A DNA stretch of 64,000 bases from Macrocystis pyrifera (lineage: Eukaryota; Sar; Phaeophyceae; Laminariales; Laminariaceae): positions 7,641,930 to 7,705,929 of the forward strand of contig JASSKH010000007.1 in NCBI GenBank assembly GCA_031763025.1. Direction: 5' to 3'. Below the pieces are notes generated by a model. The model was given only the letters and a program-made list of their open reading frames with translations. It did no database searches and was not told the origin of the DNA. The position numbers and the translations under genes are program-made. Shown here one piece after another: positions 46,701 to 60,100 of this stretch (position 1 is its first letter; the number at the start of each line of letters is the position of its first letter).

Positions 46701-49700
46701 ATACAGCGGTCGGTCAGTACAATGGCAATGGCACGTACGGTACGTCTAGCCTTAGGGTATGTATCTTGCCGATTCGGTCGTGGATGATTGCGCCCACCTC
46801 GTCCACTTCTCTTCTTGTTTTCTCGTTCTTGTACTTTCGTCGCCTGTCGGCTCCCGCCCTTTCTTTCGTCTTCCTCACCTTGGACCAAACAGCTCCGACT
46901 TTAAACATCATATATTTCTTCTGGGCGAAGCTCACGAGCCCGCCTAACAGCGACTCGCGTCGAACCTCTGAACCTATCACATACAAACATTCCTCTATCA
47001 CTCATACCGCCTTGTCCTCGTCATTTGCAATGCCGCCGCACGAGGCATGCAGATGTGGCGCGAAACTACGTCGCAGCTGAGGGAGGCGGCGGACCTTTTT
47101 CGACGTGCCGCGGACCACGGCATCGCCGACGCCTCGTATCAATTAGGGCGGCTGTATCAGCAGGGGTTGGGGATACCTCTCGATCCGGTGGCCGCCTTCG
47201 AAAATTTCTTGGCGGCTGCGGACGGCTTGGTGGTCCATGCAACCGCAGGTTAGCGACGGCGGGGGGGTGACGTTTTGGGGTTGAGGGCTGGGGTTGCGGT
47301 GGAGCAAGACAGGGCCGACTACGTACTCACATGCTCCCATTCTGATCTCATCAAAGGTGGCATCGACTGGAGTTATTATTTGCTTTGAAGCGTCGCTCAG
47401 AAGGTGCCGCGTGCTTGGGTTACCTGCGCGATGGAAACATCATTGATCACCAGCCTCAGTTTTGGTACATAGGCGTAAGACTGCAATTGCGCTAAAAGCA
47501 GCTCGTGTACTGCTGTGCGATGATAATGACCAACCACAAGCACCATGAATCGAACCTCGGGAGCGGGGGGGGGGAGATCGTTTCAAGTTGGAAGAAGTGC
47601 TCACAGCTACGACATTTATGTCCCCTCCACCGTTCGCGCGCAAAACATTCATTTGCTCGATCGCTTGATACTTGATACCGGGGTGTTTCGTTGCATGGCA
47701 GCTGCCTGCGTGGGCGACATGCTCTACGGAGGCGTTGGCTGCCTGCGAGACTACGGCGAAGCCATGCGGTATTACCTCCGCGCGGCTCACGCGGGAGAAG
47801 CCGCCTCCGCGAACGCCGTTGGGTTGATGCACGAGCTCGGACGAGGGGCCGTCAGAAACTTGGAGGCCGCCCGGGAGTGGTACGAGAGGGCCGCGGACCT
47901 AGGGTGAGATTGATAACGCTTATTTGCAGATCTACTGACGATCAGTCTATAACCCTTGAGCGACCCAGATACAACGACAAAACGTAGCGAGAAACGCGAT
48001 CTCGGCAGCTGTCAAGGGTGATCGATCTCCTGCTATGTTGTACATACGCATACCAGATATACAACTATGTAGGCTAAGTAGCACTACCCACCGGCCTACT
48101 CTGTCATCCACTGGTCCACCGAGTCGCGTGACGTAGACCAGTTGGTAGTGCTAAATGACCAAGTAATAGTTCACAGCGTAGTTCTGGCAATGCCACCCCC
48201 TGACAACCCATCCAACATCGCCGGTTTGCTACGTACTGGTATCCCATGTACGGGCGATGATGTTAAATCATTACGCCTTTCGTCACTTGTCTCTAGAATC
48301 CCAACCCGACGACTGCGGGCCGTACTCTGATAAAAAGTGTATGCTCCTCCACGATTCTCGAAAATAATAGTTCAGGGGACAATAGTAATCAAGGCCCATC
48401 ATACACACAAAAGTTTATATACTACAGCATTTTTACTATGTGTGAAGTGAGGCTGAGGTAAGGGTAAGGGACGCAGGTGTATCTGGCAGCTGAAAAGCAG
48501 TGCTTCGCTTCTTCTGGTTAAGATCTTCTTTAGTAATGGCTAGAGTTAAGGAGGTGCTCTGGTAGAGAAGTGAAAGGTAGGGGGGGGGGGACTCGACACC
48601 CAGATATACTCGTCCCACCCCACGCCACAAGCTCTCCTAAATTCCTCTTATCTGATGTACTCCTTTAGAACTTTCCTGGGATCCCCTACTGATCGTTCTC
48701 CTGGTAATGTAACAACTTGTCATTGTATGGTCCTATCCCCGTTAAGGAACATTTCTCTCGTCTAACGGGCTAATTCCACATAGAGAACATTCCTAAAAGG
48801 ACGTTACTCTCGACTAGCGGAATATCCGCCGGGATAGTCCATTCTTTGGATTATTCCCGTAGTCCTGAGACCACGAAACTGCAGACTATATTATGTATAA
48901 ATAGTCCATGGGTAATTCACTCATATCACATTAGCCCACCCTGAATAGTCTTATATGCAAACCGCACGACGGTCAAAGGGTGATGACAAAGTTCATCCCA
49001 AACGACCAGAATGTCGAAGATGCGGCTATTCGAAACGAAAGAAATGAGGCTATAGATTCCCCCACACCTCGTAATAAGCCCGAACACACAAGCACATTTG
49101 GTCCAAAATACTACTATTTGTATGTTGCTCCATGATAGTAGAGCCGCCCCACGGTAACTAGATTATAGGGTCGGGGTATTTCGAGAGAAGGTTGGCCTTT
49201 GCTAGCGCTGGTGTGGCCGAGAAAACCAAGTGTCGTAGCCAACGTGTAGGTATGTACAGTAGTAGCTCAGGAGCCAAGAGCCGGGGCGGAAACGAAAAAT
49301 GTTTCAGAGTGGGACGAGGTGAGCGCGCTCTGGTTCCGCGAAGCAGTCAATATGGAATGTAGAATTATCTTCAGGTCGAGTGTGGATACCTAGTCCCCTT
49401 CCCCCTAGATTGTACCGCCTCATTACACACAGGTTCAAGGTCAACAGAGGTACTTTACTCTGTTCCGTGAAGACCCGAGGCACCAACCCACCTCGGTGTG
49501 TCCTCTACACCATAACCACACAAAAGAGAACCTGCCCGGGGCTCCGCCCCGCACAAGTCGTTTTAGCATATTGAGGCCAGCAACGATGGGGCGCGCCCAC
49601 TATAGGCCACACCAGTCCACATAACATACAATGTTATATCGCAACACCTGCTGCCTATACCTTCTTCTCACGGCCAACCCTTCCCAAGTCGCCAATGAGC

Positions 49701-50419
49701 TAACATAAAAGCCAATATCGCCGCTACACGTAACTACACTGCTCGAGCTTTGCGGCGAGCCCTCCACTTTCGACACCCAACCTATTCCCCCCCCCCCCCC
49801 CCCCACACCCCCCCTATACTTTCCTACATTTAGATCAGCTGACGGGGCGTTCAATGCCGCCCTCCTCCTAGAGCGAGGAGATCCTTTTTCGGCGGTTGCA
49901 TCAGCGGCAGGGCTGCCAATAACCTCGACGCGTCATCACGCCTCCTCCTCTTCACAGCTCCCCTTAAGGTCTTCCACGCTTCCTTTGGGGCCAGGGGAAA
50001 GCGCGTCCATCGCTCCTGCTCCAACTGCCACCGGCGGCGGCAGCAACGGTGCCAACAGCTCTCGGCATCGCAACTCTCAGCACTACCAACGACGGCAACG
50101 CGACGACATTGGCGTCGACGACGACGACGGCCAAAGCGCCGCCGACTTTCAGCGTCGGGGCAAGGACGACGAGCAACAAACCGACGCCCCCGAAGGAGAC
50201 CTGCCGAGCGCGGCTGACGCAATGCGGAAGAAGTTGCGGACTCAAAGCAGGGGCGGCGACTCGAGGAACCTGTGGGGGGATCGGCCACGAGCCTTGCGGA
50301 TGTTCGAGCGGGCGGCGGAGCTGGGACACACGGGGGCTACCCGAGAGGTTCACCGCTTGCGATTACGCGAGAGGATGGACCACCTTGTAGGGCACGGGTG
50401 GGAGTATAAAGCTCCCTAA
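40773..50419 (+). CDS. Sel1-repeat protein with disordered and helical N-terminal region
   Basis: About 1,110 residues; Sel1 repeats are helical pairs that scaffold protein complexes. Exons: 40773-41612, 42071-42431, 42927-43020, 43655-44301, 44633-44881, 45229-45400, 47053-47248, 47702-47903, 49834-50419 (TAA), all phase-consistent except exon 2. Residues 1-280 are disordered (Ser/Thr/Arg). Exons 2-3 look all-helical (VEYLIMVCKAAQTYASVQAP, ALVHGIGTHANSLLAATSLA). Sel1 motifs follow: AFEAYSWSAERGCAEAMYMS, AQTYLGTLFYEGRGVTRD, AVKWFRRGARQGNPQACQNL, AANNLAYLLARD, ASYQLGRLYQQGLG, REWYERAADLG and ADGAFNAALLLERG. An acidic insert of about 100 residues separates the second and third repeats, and a low-complexity stretch precedes the last. 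Exon 2 is one base short near CGCGCGCGGGCG (42245-42256), where the frame shifts. A small extra exon at 43197-43240 is possible. No catalytic domain seen. Function unassigned; convergent with pol kappa. Confidence 0.82.
48919..49075 (-). repeat. Dispersed repeat family R4, copy 2
   Basis: Reverse-complement match to 9399-9563, in the last intron of the Sel1 gene. Weaker similarity continues to about 48640, with shared GGAAAGTTC and CTAGCGGG-type words, so the element may be about 450 bp. Confidence 0.55.
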
Positions 50420-51171
50420 GCGATAGCGTTTCCTAGAGCGCGGGCGAATCGCCAGCTAACCCAGCGGTTGGCCAAGGTTGCGACGACTGAATTGTGATGA
50501 AACTTCAACATGTGGTGTCTATTGTAGAACGCCGACGGGCGACAGCGAACCCCCCGGAAAAATGCGTTCATTGATCATTAAAATTGGCGCAAAAAGTATT
50601 TCAACCCATCTGATGCATGTCAACCGCCAACAATTTTTTACGTAAAGCTCTGGAAAAGCACCCCGAGCTCATCATGCCGACAACCTTGCCTATTAGTCAA
50701 CTTTGCCAAAAAGGAGACTCTGAGAGGTCGGGGGCATACGACTGCTTTTACCACAGGTGTGTCCGGGGGAAAAGTGCACTCCGTACAGGCCGCGCATTGC
50801 CCTCCATATCGGTGCCACTATCTAACGGCCCGAAATCACCATGTCTCCGACATCGGTCCGGACTAAATCCACAACCCAGAGAAAGCCATAAACGTCGGGC
50901 TGGAGCTGCGATCCGCGGCAATATCGAAACACTAATCGTACGTATGACACAACATCTCGGAAACCTAACGTAGCCTACACAAAAATAGCCAACACTATCA
51001 ACAACAGCAAACCGTCGCCGCCTGGCCAAAGCGCATGCAGGCGCGGAATGTAAAGCACGAAAACAGGCCAACAATAACAAATATCACGACAGCAACAACG
51101 ATCCACCGATCGCACCCATACGGAAACTATTAATACACGCGGTACACTATGCTCGTACCAGGTCGGAAGTC
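50420..51171. other. Convergent intergenic region
   Basis: About 750 bp between the stop codons of the Sel1 gene (+) and pol kappa (-). It should hold both 3' UTRs. No repeat family member and no ORF with exon-like codon bias was seen. Confidence 0.5.
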
Positions 51172-54100
51172 TTATGTTCGTCCCCTGGGACTTAAAAACC
51201 TTTCAATCCCTGCCCCCGATGCCTTGGCGCGCTTTCTCGCGGACACGACTTTCGATCGCCGAGGACCGGACCCTCCGGCGCCTGACCGCTTCGTTACCAC
51301 CTGCCCACAGCCGCCCTCGTCGTCAACCACACACACCCCCACGCATGCATCTACGTGACGATTGAGCGCCATATTCGACACGGCGCCCAACTCTTCCAAG
51401 CACACAGGGCAAGTCAAGCTTGCTGCTTCTACCACCGCCGCCGTCGCCACCACTACCACCCTCCGCCGCTCCTACTGCCGTCACTGCTGCGGCTGATGCA
51501 CCTTGCGGTCTGTCCGTCAACAGCTCCCCGAGCAGTCGTTGCCGAACCCGCGCCCCCCCCGCTCCCCGTCGATTTCGCGGAGCTGCGGGCAATACTCCAC
51601 CACGTGGCTGGCCTGGCGCAGCGGTCAACCGCTCGGCCGCCACCGGCGTTAAGCCCGAGGGCGAACTATCTGATATCTCATGAGCATCACACCCCATCCA
51701 CAAGCTGCCTGCGCTACTTGTGGCCGCCAGACGCGCTTCCGGGTCCTCCATCTCTTCCGCCGCGCCTGCCGCCCCGACCTCCAACCCTTTCCCGCGGCCT
51801 ACACGTCCCGAAGCTCCTTCTGCGGTGACCGTGACGACGCTTCCAGTCGCGGTCACATCTTGCGCCGCTGCCGCCGTCGGGGTCGACGCGAGGAACCCGT
51901 CAAGGGTCCCCTGTCCAGGCAATGTTGGGTATCTCGCCTGTCCACGAAAGCTGGAAGCCTTGACCCCCATCAAGCGAAGGCGCAGCTTTCCTCCAGGGGA
52001 GGAGGCCGCCGCGGCTCTTATCTCGCGGTGGAGAAGGGCCGAGGCGGCGGCGAATAGGTCTTCCGCCGAGCAGATGTAGGCCTGGCCGGTGCTGTCGAGC
52101 GTGCGGACGTGGAACTTGGTGGTCTTGATCTTGAGGCCGACCGTTTTCGCCTCGAGCCCCTTCGTCGCCATCTCTGTGAAACAAAAAAAGTTTTTCATCG
52201 ACGGCGGCCGAACAATCACAATCGCGAGTGAGCATCAAAGTCAAACGCCAACAAAATGAAGCCGGAGATACATCTACACCCCTGGACGCGTGTCCGGAAG
52301 AAATCGGGCAAATTTACTAACTGTTGATAAACAATGATCGGCTCTATAGACAAAAAAATAACTGAAAAATCATACATTGTTTGTGCACCACTATTATACT
52401 CCAGTTTATAAATTAAAGACTTGAGCTAGTGTGAGATGAGTTGAATCATACTAATTCAGGACATCAAATACTTTGTAGTTGACATCTCCGAGGCACACGT
52501 TATACCTGATGCACGAGGAGAAACGTCTGGTTCGCGCGATGCGTTAGCCGAAGCCCGTCAACGCGCCGAAATCGGCGGGTCATCACTACGCTGTTGCGCA
52601 CGAGTAGACGCAACTCAGATACATCGGAACACTAAAGAAGCGACTGTAATACCAACCACAAGCTCTAGCGCATGTCACTGTTATTCGACCTGTAGCTGCA
52701 CCCTGCAGTTGGTGCAGTGACTGCTATATTCTAGAGGGAGGGCTTTTGGGAACGCAGGCTGCAAGCCCGAAGCGTACCCTAACACCTCAAAACGCTATGT
52801 ATAGGAACCACACGGGTAAAAAAAATGCGGCGGATCGGCGCGAACGGGACAGCGCCGAAAACCGTTCCGGGAACCGCTAGTTCAAGCGGAAATTAATCCT
52901 AATACTATAGGGGGGAAACAAAATCCCACACTAAATACAAGTAAGTTTGTACTGAAAAAAGGGGGTACAGTCCCAAAGGGGTACAACAGCCGACTAACAG
53001 GAGGAGAGTCAAGCACCTGCCGCGAGAGAGCAGCATATCTCTTGGCACTTCGCCAGAAGGTCCTGGGGCCGGCACAGCTCACCGAAGGTCCGCTCCTTGC
53101 TGCCACGGTGGGAAATCACGGAGAGGTGACGACGGACGAGAGAGGATAAAAGAGGAGGACAAATGGGGTGAACAAATCATGGGCCACAGTTCCAAAAAAA
53201 AAAAAACGAAACCGGTGCAAAAAGTGTTTCTGGCCCGTCTCTGGTCCATTTTGGGGCCGGGTGGGGGTCAGGGTTAGGGGTTGGGTTGGGTCTACGCCCG
53301 TACCGTGCCTTGATTCCACCGTCGGAAGTGCTTCCTAGCCCCAGAATCGTGAACAACAAGCAGCCCGACCTCTGGAGGATCAATCCTAAGTCCTTGTACG
53401 GCCATGCATGATATGACCTTTCCCGCCGTGCGGCCGCGCTCTCTCTTGGCCTGGAACCAAGTTCAAAAGTGCCTGCGCCCGACCAACGCCGTAGGAGGCC
53501 TATAACCGCTGACACATAGCAATCTCCAGCGAAAGGCGCAAGCGCGCTCAGCACTCCTTTAGAGAGATGTACCATAGTGGCCGAGCGATGACCAGGAAAT
53601 GAAATGGATGGCAACACCCAAAAAAAAGGGCACCATTCTCCGCTCAGGGAGTATGATATGGAAGTAGCCGCGGGTGGGGCAATGTTCTCTTTCCATCCGA
53701 CCAACAAACAGGCTTGCCTGATTTGCTTCCGAGTGATGGCGCCCGCTGCCTCGGCCTGTTCTGTAGCGACGTCGTGGTCAGAGCTTCCAACGCCGAGCGA
53801 CACCTGGTTATCGTGACCAGGGGGCCGTGCAGCGAGGGAGATACATATACATATGACGCAAACGTGGCGAACCGTGATGGAGGGGGGGGGCACGAACGGC
53901 GAAACGGCTGTAACGGTCGGGTCTCGCGGGAAGCAACCGGAGCCCTACACAGCACAAAAAAGCTCCCGTTCTCACGCCCGCACTGCGAGTCAGAGACTTC
54001 AAGTTTAGAGGGGCAAGCCAGGGAGGCAAGCCAGACGGTCGAGGCGCACCTTGATCAGCCACCGAGATGTGTGGGGGGTCATGACGTGCAGGCAGGCAGC

Positions 54101-57100
54101 TCGCTCGCGGAACAGGTCCCCGCAGGTGACGACGCCAATCGCCTCCCTCAGGCATTTCTCGGTCACTTTGCCCACGCCGCCGATCTGCGGGGGGGGGGGC
54201 ATGCAGAGACGCGCGTAGAGTCAAGTTGTGGGCGTATTCTTGCTTGCGTAGCGTTGGCGAGGGCGGTGCGGTAGCTACTGAGCGCCGCGAGGCTGTAAGC
54301 TACGTGCAGTAAAAAATCCGGGGAGTGCTTTGTCTCAAAAGTTGTTTGGTGAACGACTGAGCGCGGTAACTCTCACGAGCACACGCCCCTCTGGCCGCCC
54401 CGCTGTAGAGCTTACCTCGGGGGGCCGAAGCCTCCGACGCGATACAGGAGCAGAGCGGAGCAACCCACACACGTACTAAACTTAAGCGAGCGGCGAGTCG
54501 CGCATACGAATGAATGACGCCCCCGACAGAAAGCCCTTCTCACCGCAGAACCTTCGAGCAAACAAAACACATGAACCACGTTTCCAAAATAGACATTATT
54601 CCACTGAAGTCGACTCCACCGCAAGCAAACACCCCTGTGCTTGGCCTGCTACATATTTTAGCCGAGGCGCAAACGCCCTCCTCATTGTAACGCCCAAGTT
54701 TCACCTCACTTCACGCACATCGCGTCTCACGCCCTTTCTCACCTTTCGAACGGGTAAATCGTGAAGAAAACGCAAAACTTCGGCACGGTCACCCCCTATG
54801 CACATCTGACCGTCGGGCTTGTTCCAGTCCGAGGCTATCTGCGATGATCGTCACGGGTGCCCCGATGTCAAGAGCAGGGAGCGGCGGCGATTGAGAATAG
54901 GCAGAGCCGTGGCCTGCAGCGAGCTTTTGCACCAAACGATTGACACCAAAATGATCGCCAATCTAACAGCCGGTTTACAGAGACAAAAACCGCATATTCC
55001 TTCAGAACTGCGCGCGCTTTTTTCTTGGCAAACCTACATGGAATTAGAGCGGGGTACTTTTTGCAGTGGAAAATACCGGGGAGGTGGTGGCATGCAGACG
55101 TTCGGAACGTCCCTCACGGGAACCCCGCAGCCAATCAGCACCGAGAAGCGCCTGGAAACCGTGGCCTCCTCGGCTACGACAGACAAAAAAAACACCCAGC
55201 GCGCTATAACCAATGTAGCTCCTGCTTGTCTTGGGGGTTTTGAACGCACAACCACGTGCAGATGGCCGAGCGCACAACCCTACCTTTGCTAGCATAAAGT
55301 TGGGGCCGATACCGACGCTCGCTGTCAGCTTCGTGGCCTTCTTTATCCGTCCCCTGATCTCCTCTGCAAGACATCGCGCGGCCTCGAAAACGCGCACCCG
55401 GTGCTCCTCCCGCGAATTCCTCCCCGGCCTCTCGCCTTCGCCACCGTAACCCTCCCGCCCCCCTTCCCCATCTTCCCCTTCCTCGTCCTCCTCACCAGCC
55501 GCCGTGGCTGGCCCAGTCACACTCGATCCCTCCCCCCTTCGCCGAAGGCTCGTATCCACCCTGGCCGACAAGTTTTTGCCACCTGACGCGGCTGACGCGG
55601 CGGCTGGGCGACCGAAACCAACCCTTTGCACCGACCTCCCCGAACCATCCTGTTTAGTTCCGGGCGGTGCTTCCACCGCCACCGTCGGCGCAGGCGCAGG
55701 CGCTCCCGGCGCAGCCGCAGACTCCTGTAACCTGTTGACCAGCGCCTGCGTTACGTTGAGGTAGGCCTCATCCAGGCTGTACGAGCGCATGCGGGGATCG
55801 TACTCGCGGAAGATAGCCCGGATTGTTTCCGCCACCTGGGTGTACCTTTGAGGGAACAAAGAGCGTACACAGGACACGCGAGACTGTTACGAAGCATATT
55901 TCTCGGCCGACGGAAGGACTTTCCCCCGTCGTCGGTAAGTGGGGCACGGTGCCACTACTGCATACACAGAGTGTCCACGATCAGCAGGGAAGCTTGCGCG
56001 GAAAAAAAAAGCGATCGACAGCACCTATATGAGTCAAAGTCGTGTACACAGGAGTCTCGAACTTCGAAACATTGCCTTCGCCAAAACAATCCGCTCCCTC
56101 GTCCGGCCAGCAATCGAACTTGCACTGGAAAAATACTTGTCTGCCTTTTGAGCACGTATGTAACCGTCGGGCAAAGGGGGGGGGATAAATGTGGCCAAGG
56201 CATTCGCGAGCGCGAAATCATGGCGGACTTGGCGTGAATGTCCGACCACGGCGTACACCAGGGCCGGTAGCGATACCGGCAACGAACAAGCAAAGCCCGC
56301 TGGGAACCAATGGCCACCCACGTACGCCGGAGCCACGCGGAATCGGTGCCCTCTCTCACCATTTCCGCCTCCTCTGACACAAACCCCCTTCCGAGAAATT
56401 TAGCCCCATCCTTGCATCAAACTACGCTGTACAATTAGATCATACGGTAGCTCAACAAAAAATGTGAAATGCACGCCGCGTTAATCAGCAGCGATCAAAA
56501 AGCAAGCGCGAGACATCGCCGGGGTTATTCACGACACACCAATGAAGGCGTTTGGGAGAGGAGAGGGTGGGGGAGTTTGTTACAAAACGTTGTACTATAC
56601 ATGGCTGTCAAAAGGGGAGTAGAGGTGCGTGACAACCTGCTTCATAGCAGACGGCACGAGCGAGCGAGCGAGCGAGCAATCGCCCGGCGCCAGCTTGGTA
56701 CGCGCTCCGCTTTTACTCACTTATCGTAGTCGGGCTTCACAAACACCAGCTCCGGACACAGTTTTCTCCCAATGAATCCAGGCATAGCGCTCCTGACCCC
56801 CTTGAGCCGCGCGTGGTAGTTCGTCGTGGAGATCATGCTCTCGCCGCCGACGGCCACCGGCTTGTCCGCAAGCTCCGGCCGATCCCTGAGAGGATGATTC
56901 GTCGACCGAACACAACAAAAATAAAAAGGGGCGCAGAGAGCTGAGGACTGTGGAAGGCCCTCTTGAAAAGTGTGATACAACATTTTTTTTTCTATCGGAT
57001 ACGTACTGCCTATAGTAGTCCGTCCGGTATCTGCATTGCCACCGCACCGAAACATGACTCACCATCCTCCGCAAAAACAGCGCCTGACACGAAAATAGGT

Positions 57101-60100
57101 GGTTTCACCGCGTGACTGCGCTGTTCGACCGCGTCTATCGAGATGGGGTGTATATCATGAGCCCCGCCAATGCCAAGATGTCATACAATGTTGCAAACGA
57201 TGCCGCAATGTCATGAGGATGCCTCCGCCGAAGTACACGGGGGCTTTCCGAATTATTTGAAACGGCCATCATGCTGTACAACATCGACAACAAAACCTGC
57301 CACCTGACAACTCAAAAGTCGAATGCTGTAAAGGCGGTATAGTGTGGTCGCTTACCTGATCTCCACGGCAGCGTAGAACATGTCCTGCAGCAACGCGCCA
57401 CGCGGTTCCGTTGTAGGACAAAAACAAAGACAGCAACAGACGGAGGCGAAACGTTCGGCGGCGTGCCCGTGGCGGAGCGCAGGGGATATTAGGCAAAAGC
57501 GGGTGGGAGATAGGAGACGGGGGAGGGGGCGGGGCCAGTTTTCCGCCCTCATTTTGTGACGCGCGATGTTTGTGCTTACGTTCAACCGGCACGGTGAGGG
57601 GGGTCAAGAAATCATAGAAAAAAGGATTTCGCAACGTTGACAAAAACACCGTCACGAGCGAAACTAACTGTGCCTATGATCGGCTCAACTCAGCAGTTGG
57701 GCTTTATAGATTCGTGTGGCATGTTCGCAAGTTTCTTGCTGAATCAGAGCGGGTCGCGCTGACGGGAGTCGATGAGCGGGGGGCAGATTTGGCCCAGACG
57801 CGCGTGGACAACCACGGCGGGGATGGTAAGAGGTCGGGTCTCTCGGGGTGTCGGCGTATAAGCGGACTGAAAGGGCGACACAAATACGTAAACACGGCCT
57901 GGAAAAGGAAGGCCACGGCACTCCGAACACAGCGTAGGTAGCCAGTCCGCTACAACGTCTGCCACAAACCCAAAAACTTCGAAGTTTCAGACCTTTCAAA
58001 TGATCATTTTTTCAACTTCTTTCCCGCGTCGTTGAGAGCTCAAAAAAGGCGCCTGCTTGCCTGCCCCCCCAAAAAAAAGAATAGACACGACCGGAAGTTG
58101 TTGTCGTATCAACTACGACGCCATGTATAAAAAAACAGGACTGCCCAACCCATCCCTTTCAAAACGACCGAACAGACTGACTGTCGCACCATGTCTACCA
58201 CTAAGCACACTTCGTCGAGCTCTCGCTGTGCCTCGAAATCGGTGGCCATCCTGTCGGCCTGTCGCGTGAGCTGAGCCTTCCGCGGGCCGTCCAGAGCTCG
58301 GAGCTTAGCCTTCATTTCCGCCACCTATTTATACGGGGGGGGCATAGGAATCAGAACCCATCATATATACAAAAACCCATACCAGGTATATTTCAGTACT
58401 TTTTAAAAGCATATAGGGTCCTGATGACTGTGTTCCAAATAGAGGAGTACACCGGTATGGATACATACGACAATAGAAGAGAAGGGGCCTCACACACGAA
58501 AACATGTTAAACACGAGATTTTATCAAGAGCTGGACTGGGGAGTTGTGTGTGCGTTCTCGATCTGAGCACGTACTCGTTGGAAGCAAAGGCTTCTTTCTA
58601 GTGAGCCTCTCTCTGGCGTTCCGACGTGCGACATCGTCACGTTGTGAAATAGCTTGTTCGCTTCTTGAGTGTGAACGCGGTGCTCATTCGGTGTAGAGCT
58701 TTCCACCCATGCCCTGAAGGCGAAGGTATGATATTCACGGTAGACTATACCTGGTGCCTGGTGTACAGCAGTAGAAACGTATCGCAGAGGGGTGCATCGT
58801 TACAGGGCCGAGTGCTGCCACGAGCCACGAGCCATGAGTTAGGTAATACGAAGCGATGGCGAGTATTGACTATTGATAGTGATGCATTGACCGCTCTGCG
58901 CTCTGCGCGCGATACAGACGTGCTTTTTTCCACCTACTCGTACAACTATTAGTAGGGTACTGTACGGATAATATTAATATTAGGGCAAATGCCAGAATCA
59001 GGTACATGCTAAAACCAAGTACGCGCCACGAGCGGTGTGATGCCCATGACAATCCGGTAAAAAAAGAATGCGCCTAAAGCACTAAGCGTGCCACATGGCT
59101 TCCAAAAATCTGAATTGTTTTGTTTTCTTCAGGTTGTAGGTACCACGGGCTCCACTTGGACATGCAGAGAGTCACTAGTAATATGCTTCGTTTGTTTCGC
59201 CACGGCGGGAGCGCCAAGAGTATTTACTCTGGCGCCCCCCCCCCGTTGACAGCTTTAAAGCTTCCAGACCGTCCTCGCGGAACCGCCTGCTCGGCACGAA
59301 ATTATCTTGCCATACCAAACCTGAGACCACCTCGACGCGGGGAGGTGCAGACGAAATGCCGTGTGGCCATGGTGTTGTAAAGACTGCTGTGAACATAGAA
59401 AACAACACAGTACACACAACAACTATTAATAACTGAAGCACATCGCACACCCCAAATGAGAAAAAGTGAAACCAGCGTACGCATGTATGCATGTATAGAT
59501 ATACTTACTTACATCTCGATCTCTGAGCGTGCTCGGTTGGTACATCCCTGGCCTCTCAGAGCTCCCACTTGGGAATCGCCTCCGTTTATTACTTGCCGGA
59601 CCGTTCCAGCGAGTCTTTGTTTTCTCCATTGCTCGTCGTACTTTCAGTCCATCTTTCTTTTTTTCTTCTTTCGTTTCGTGTGCGTGCGTGTACTCCGAGC
59701 ACGGTTGCGCGGGCGAACCCGGCACCGTCGCGGGTGTCAGCGGATGCTGGCGAGTAGAGGGGGAGTTGCAATACATACGTACTTTTACGTACGATGTACG
59801 AGTACAGAGTTTATACGTCAATACAGAAGAATTTCAACCGAGGGAGGGCAGACGCATACGGAGAGAAAACACATAGTGTACGTATGGCCTCTATGATTGG
59901 TTCAAAGTTGCCCAAAATCAGTTGAAAGACAGTAGAAAAAATCAGGTATACCTTGGCTTTTTCGAGCCAAAATCTACGATGTCAGCCTGGCCAATAGCAG
60001 GGCTCCAGGGGTGTGTTTTGTACTTGTTTTTAGCATGTAACTGATTTTGGCCGAAAAGTGGCCAGGTATACCTGATTTTGGCTAAAACCCTTGATATTAA

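Noticed and set aside
53714-54274. 186-codon plus-strand frame
   Set aside because: Antisense to two well-supported pol kappa exons.
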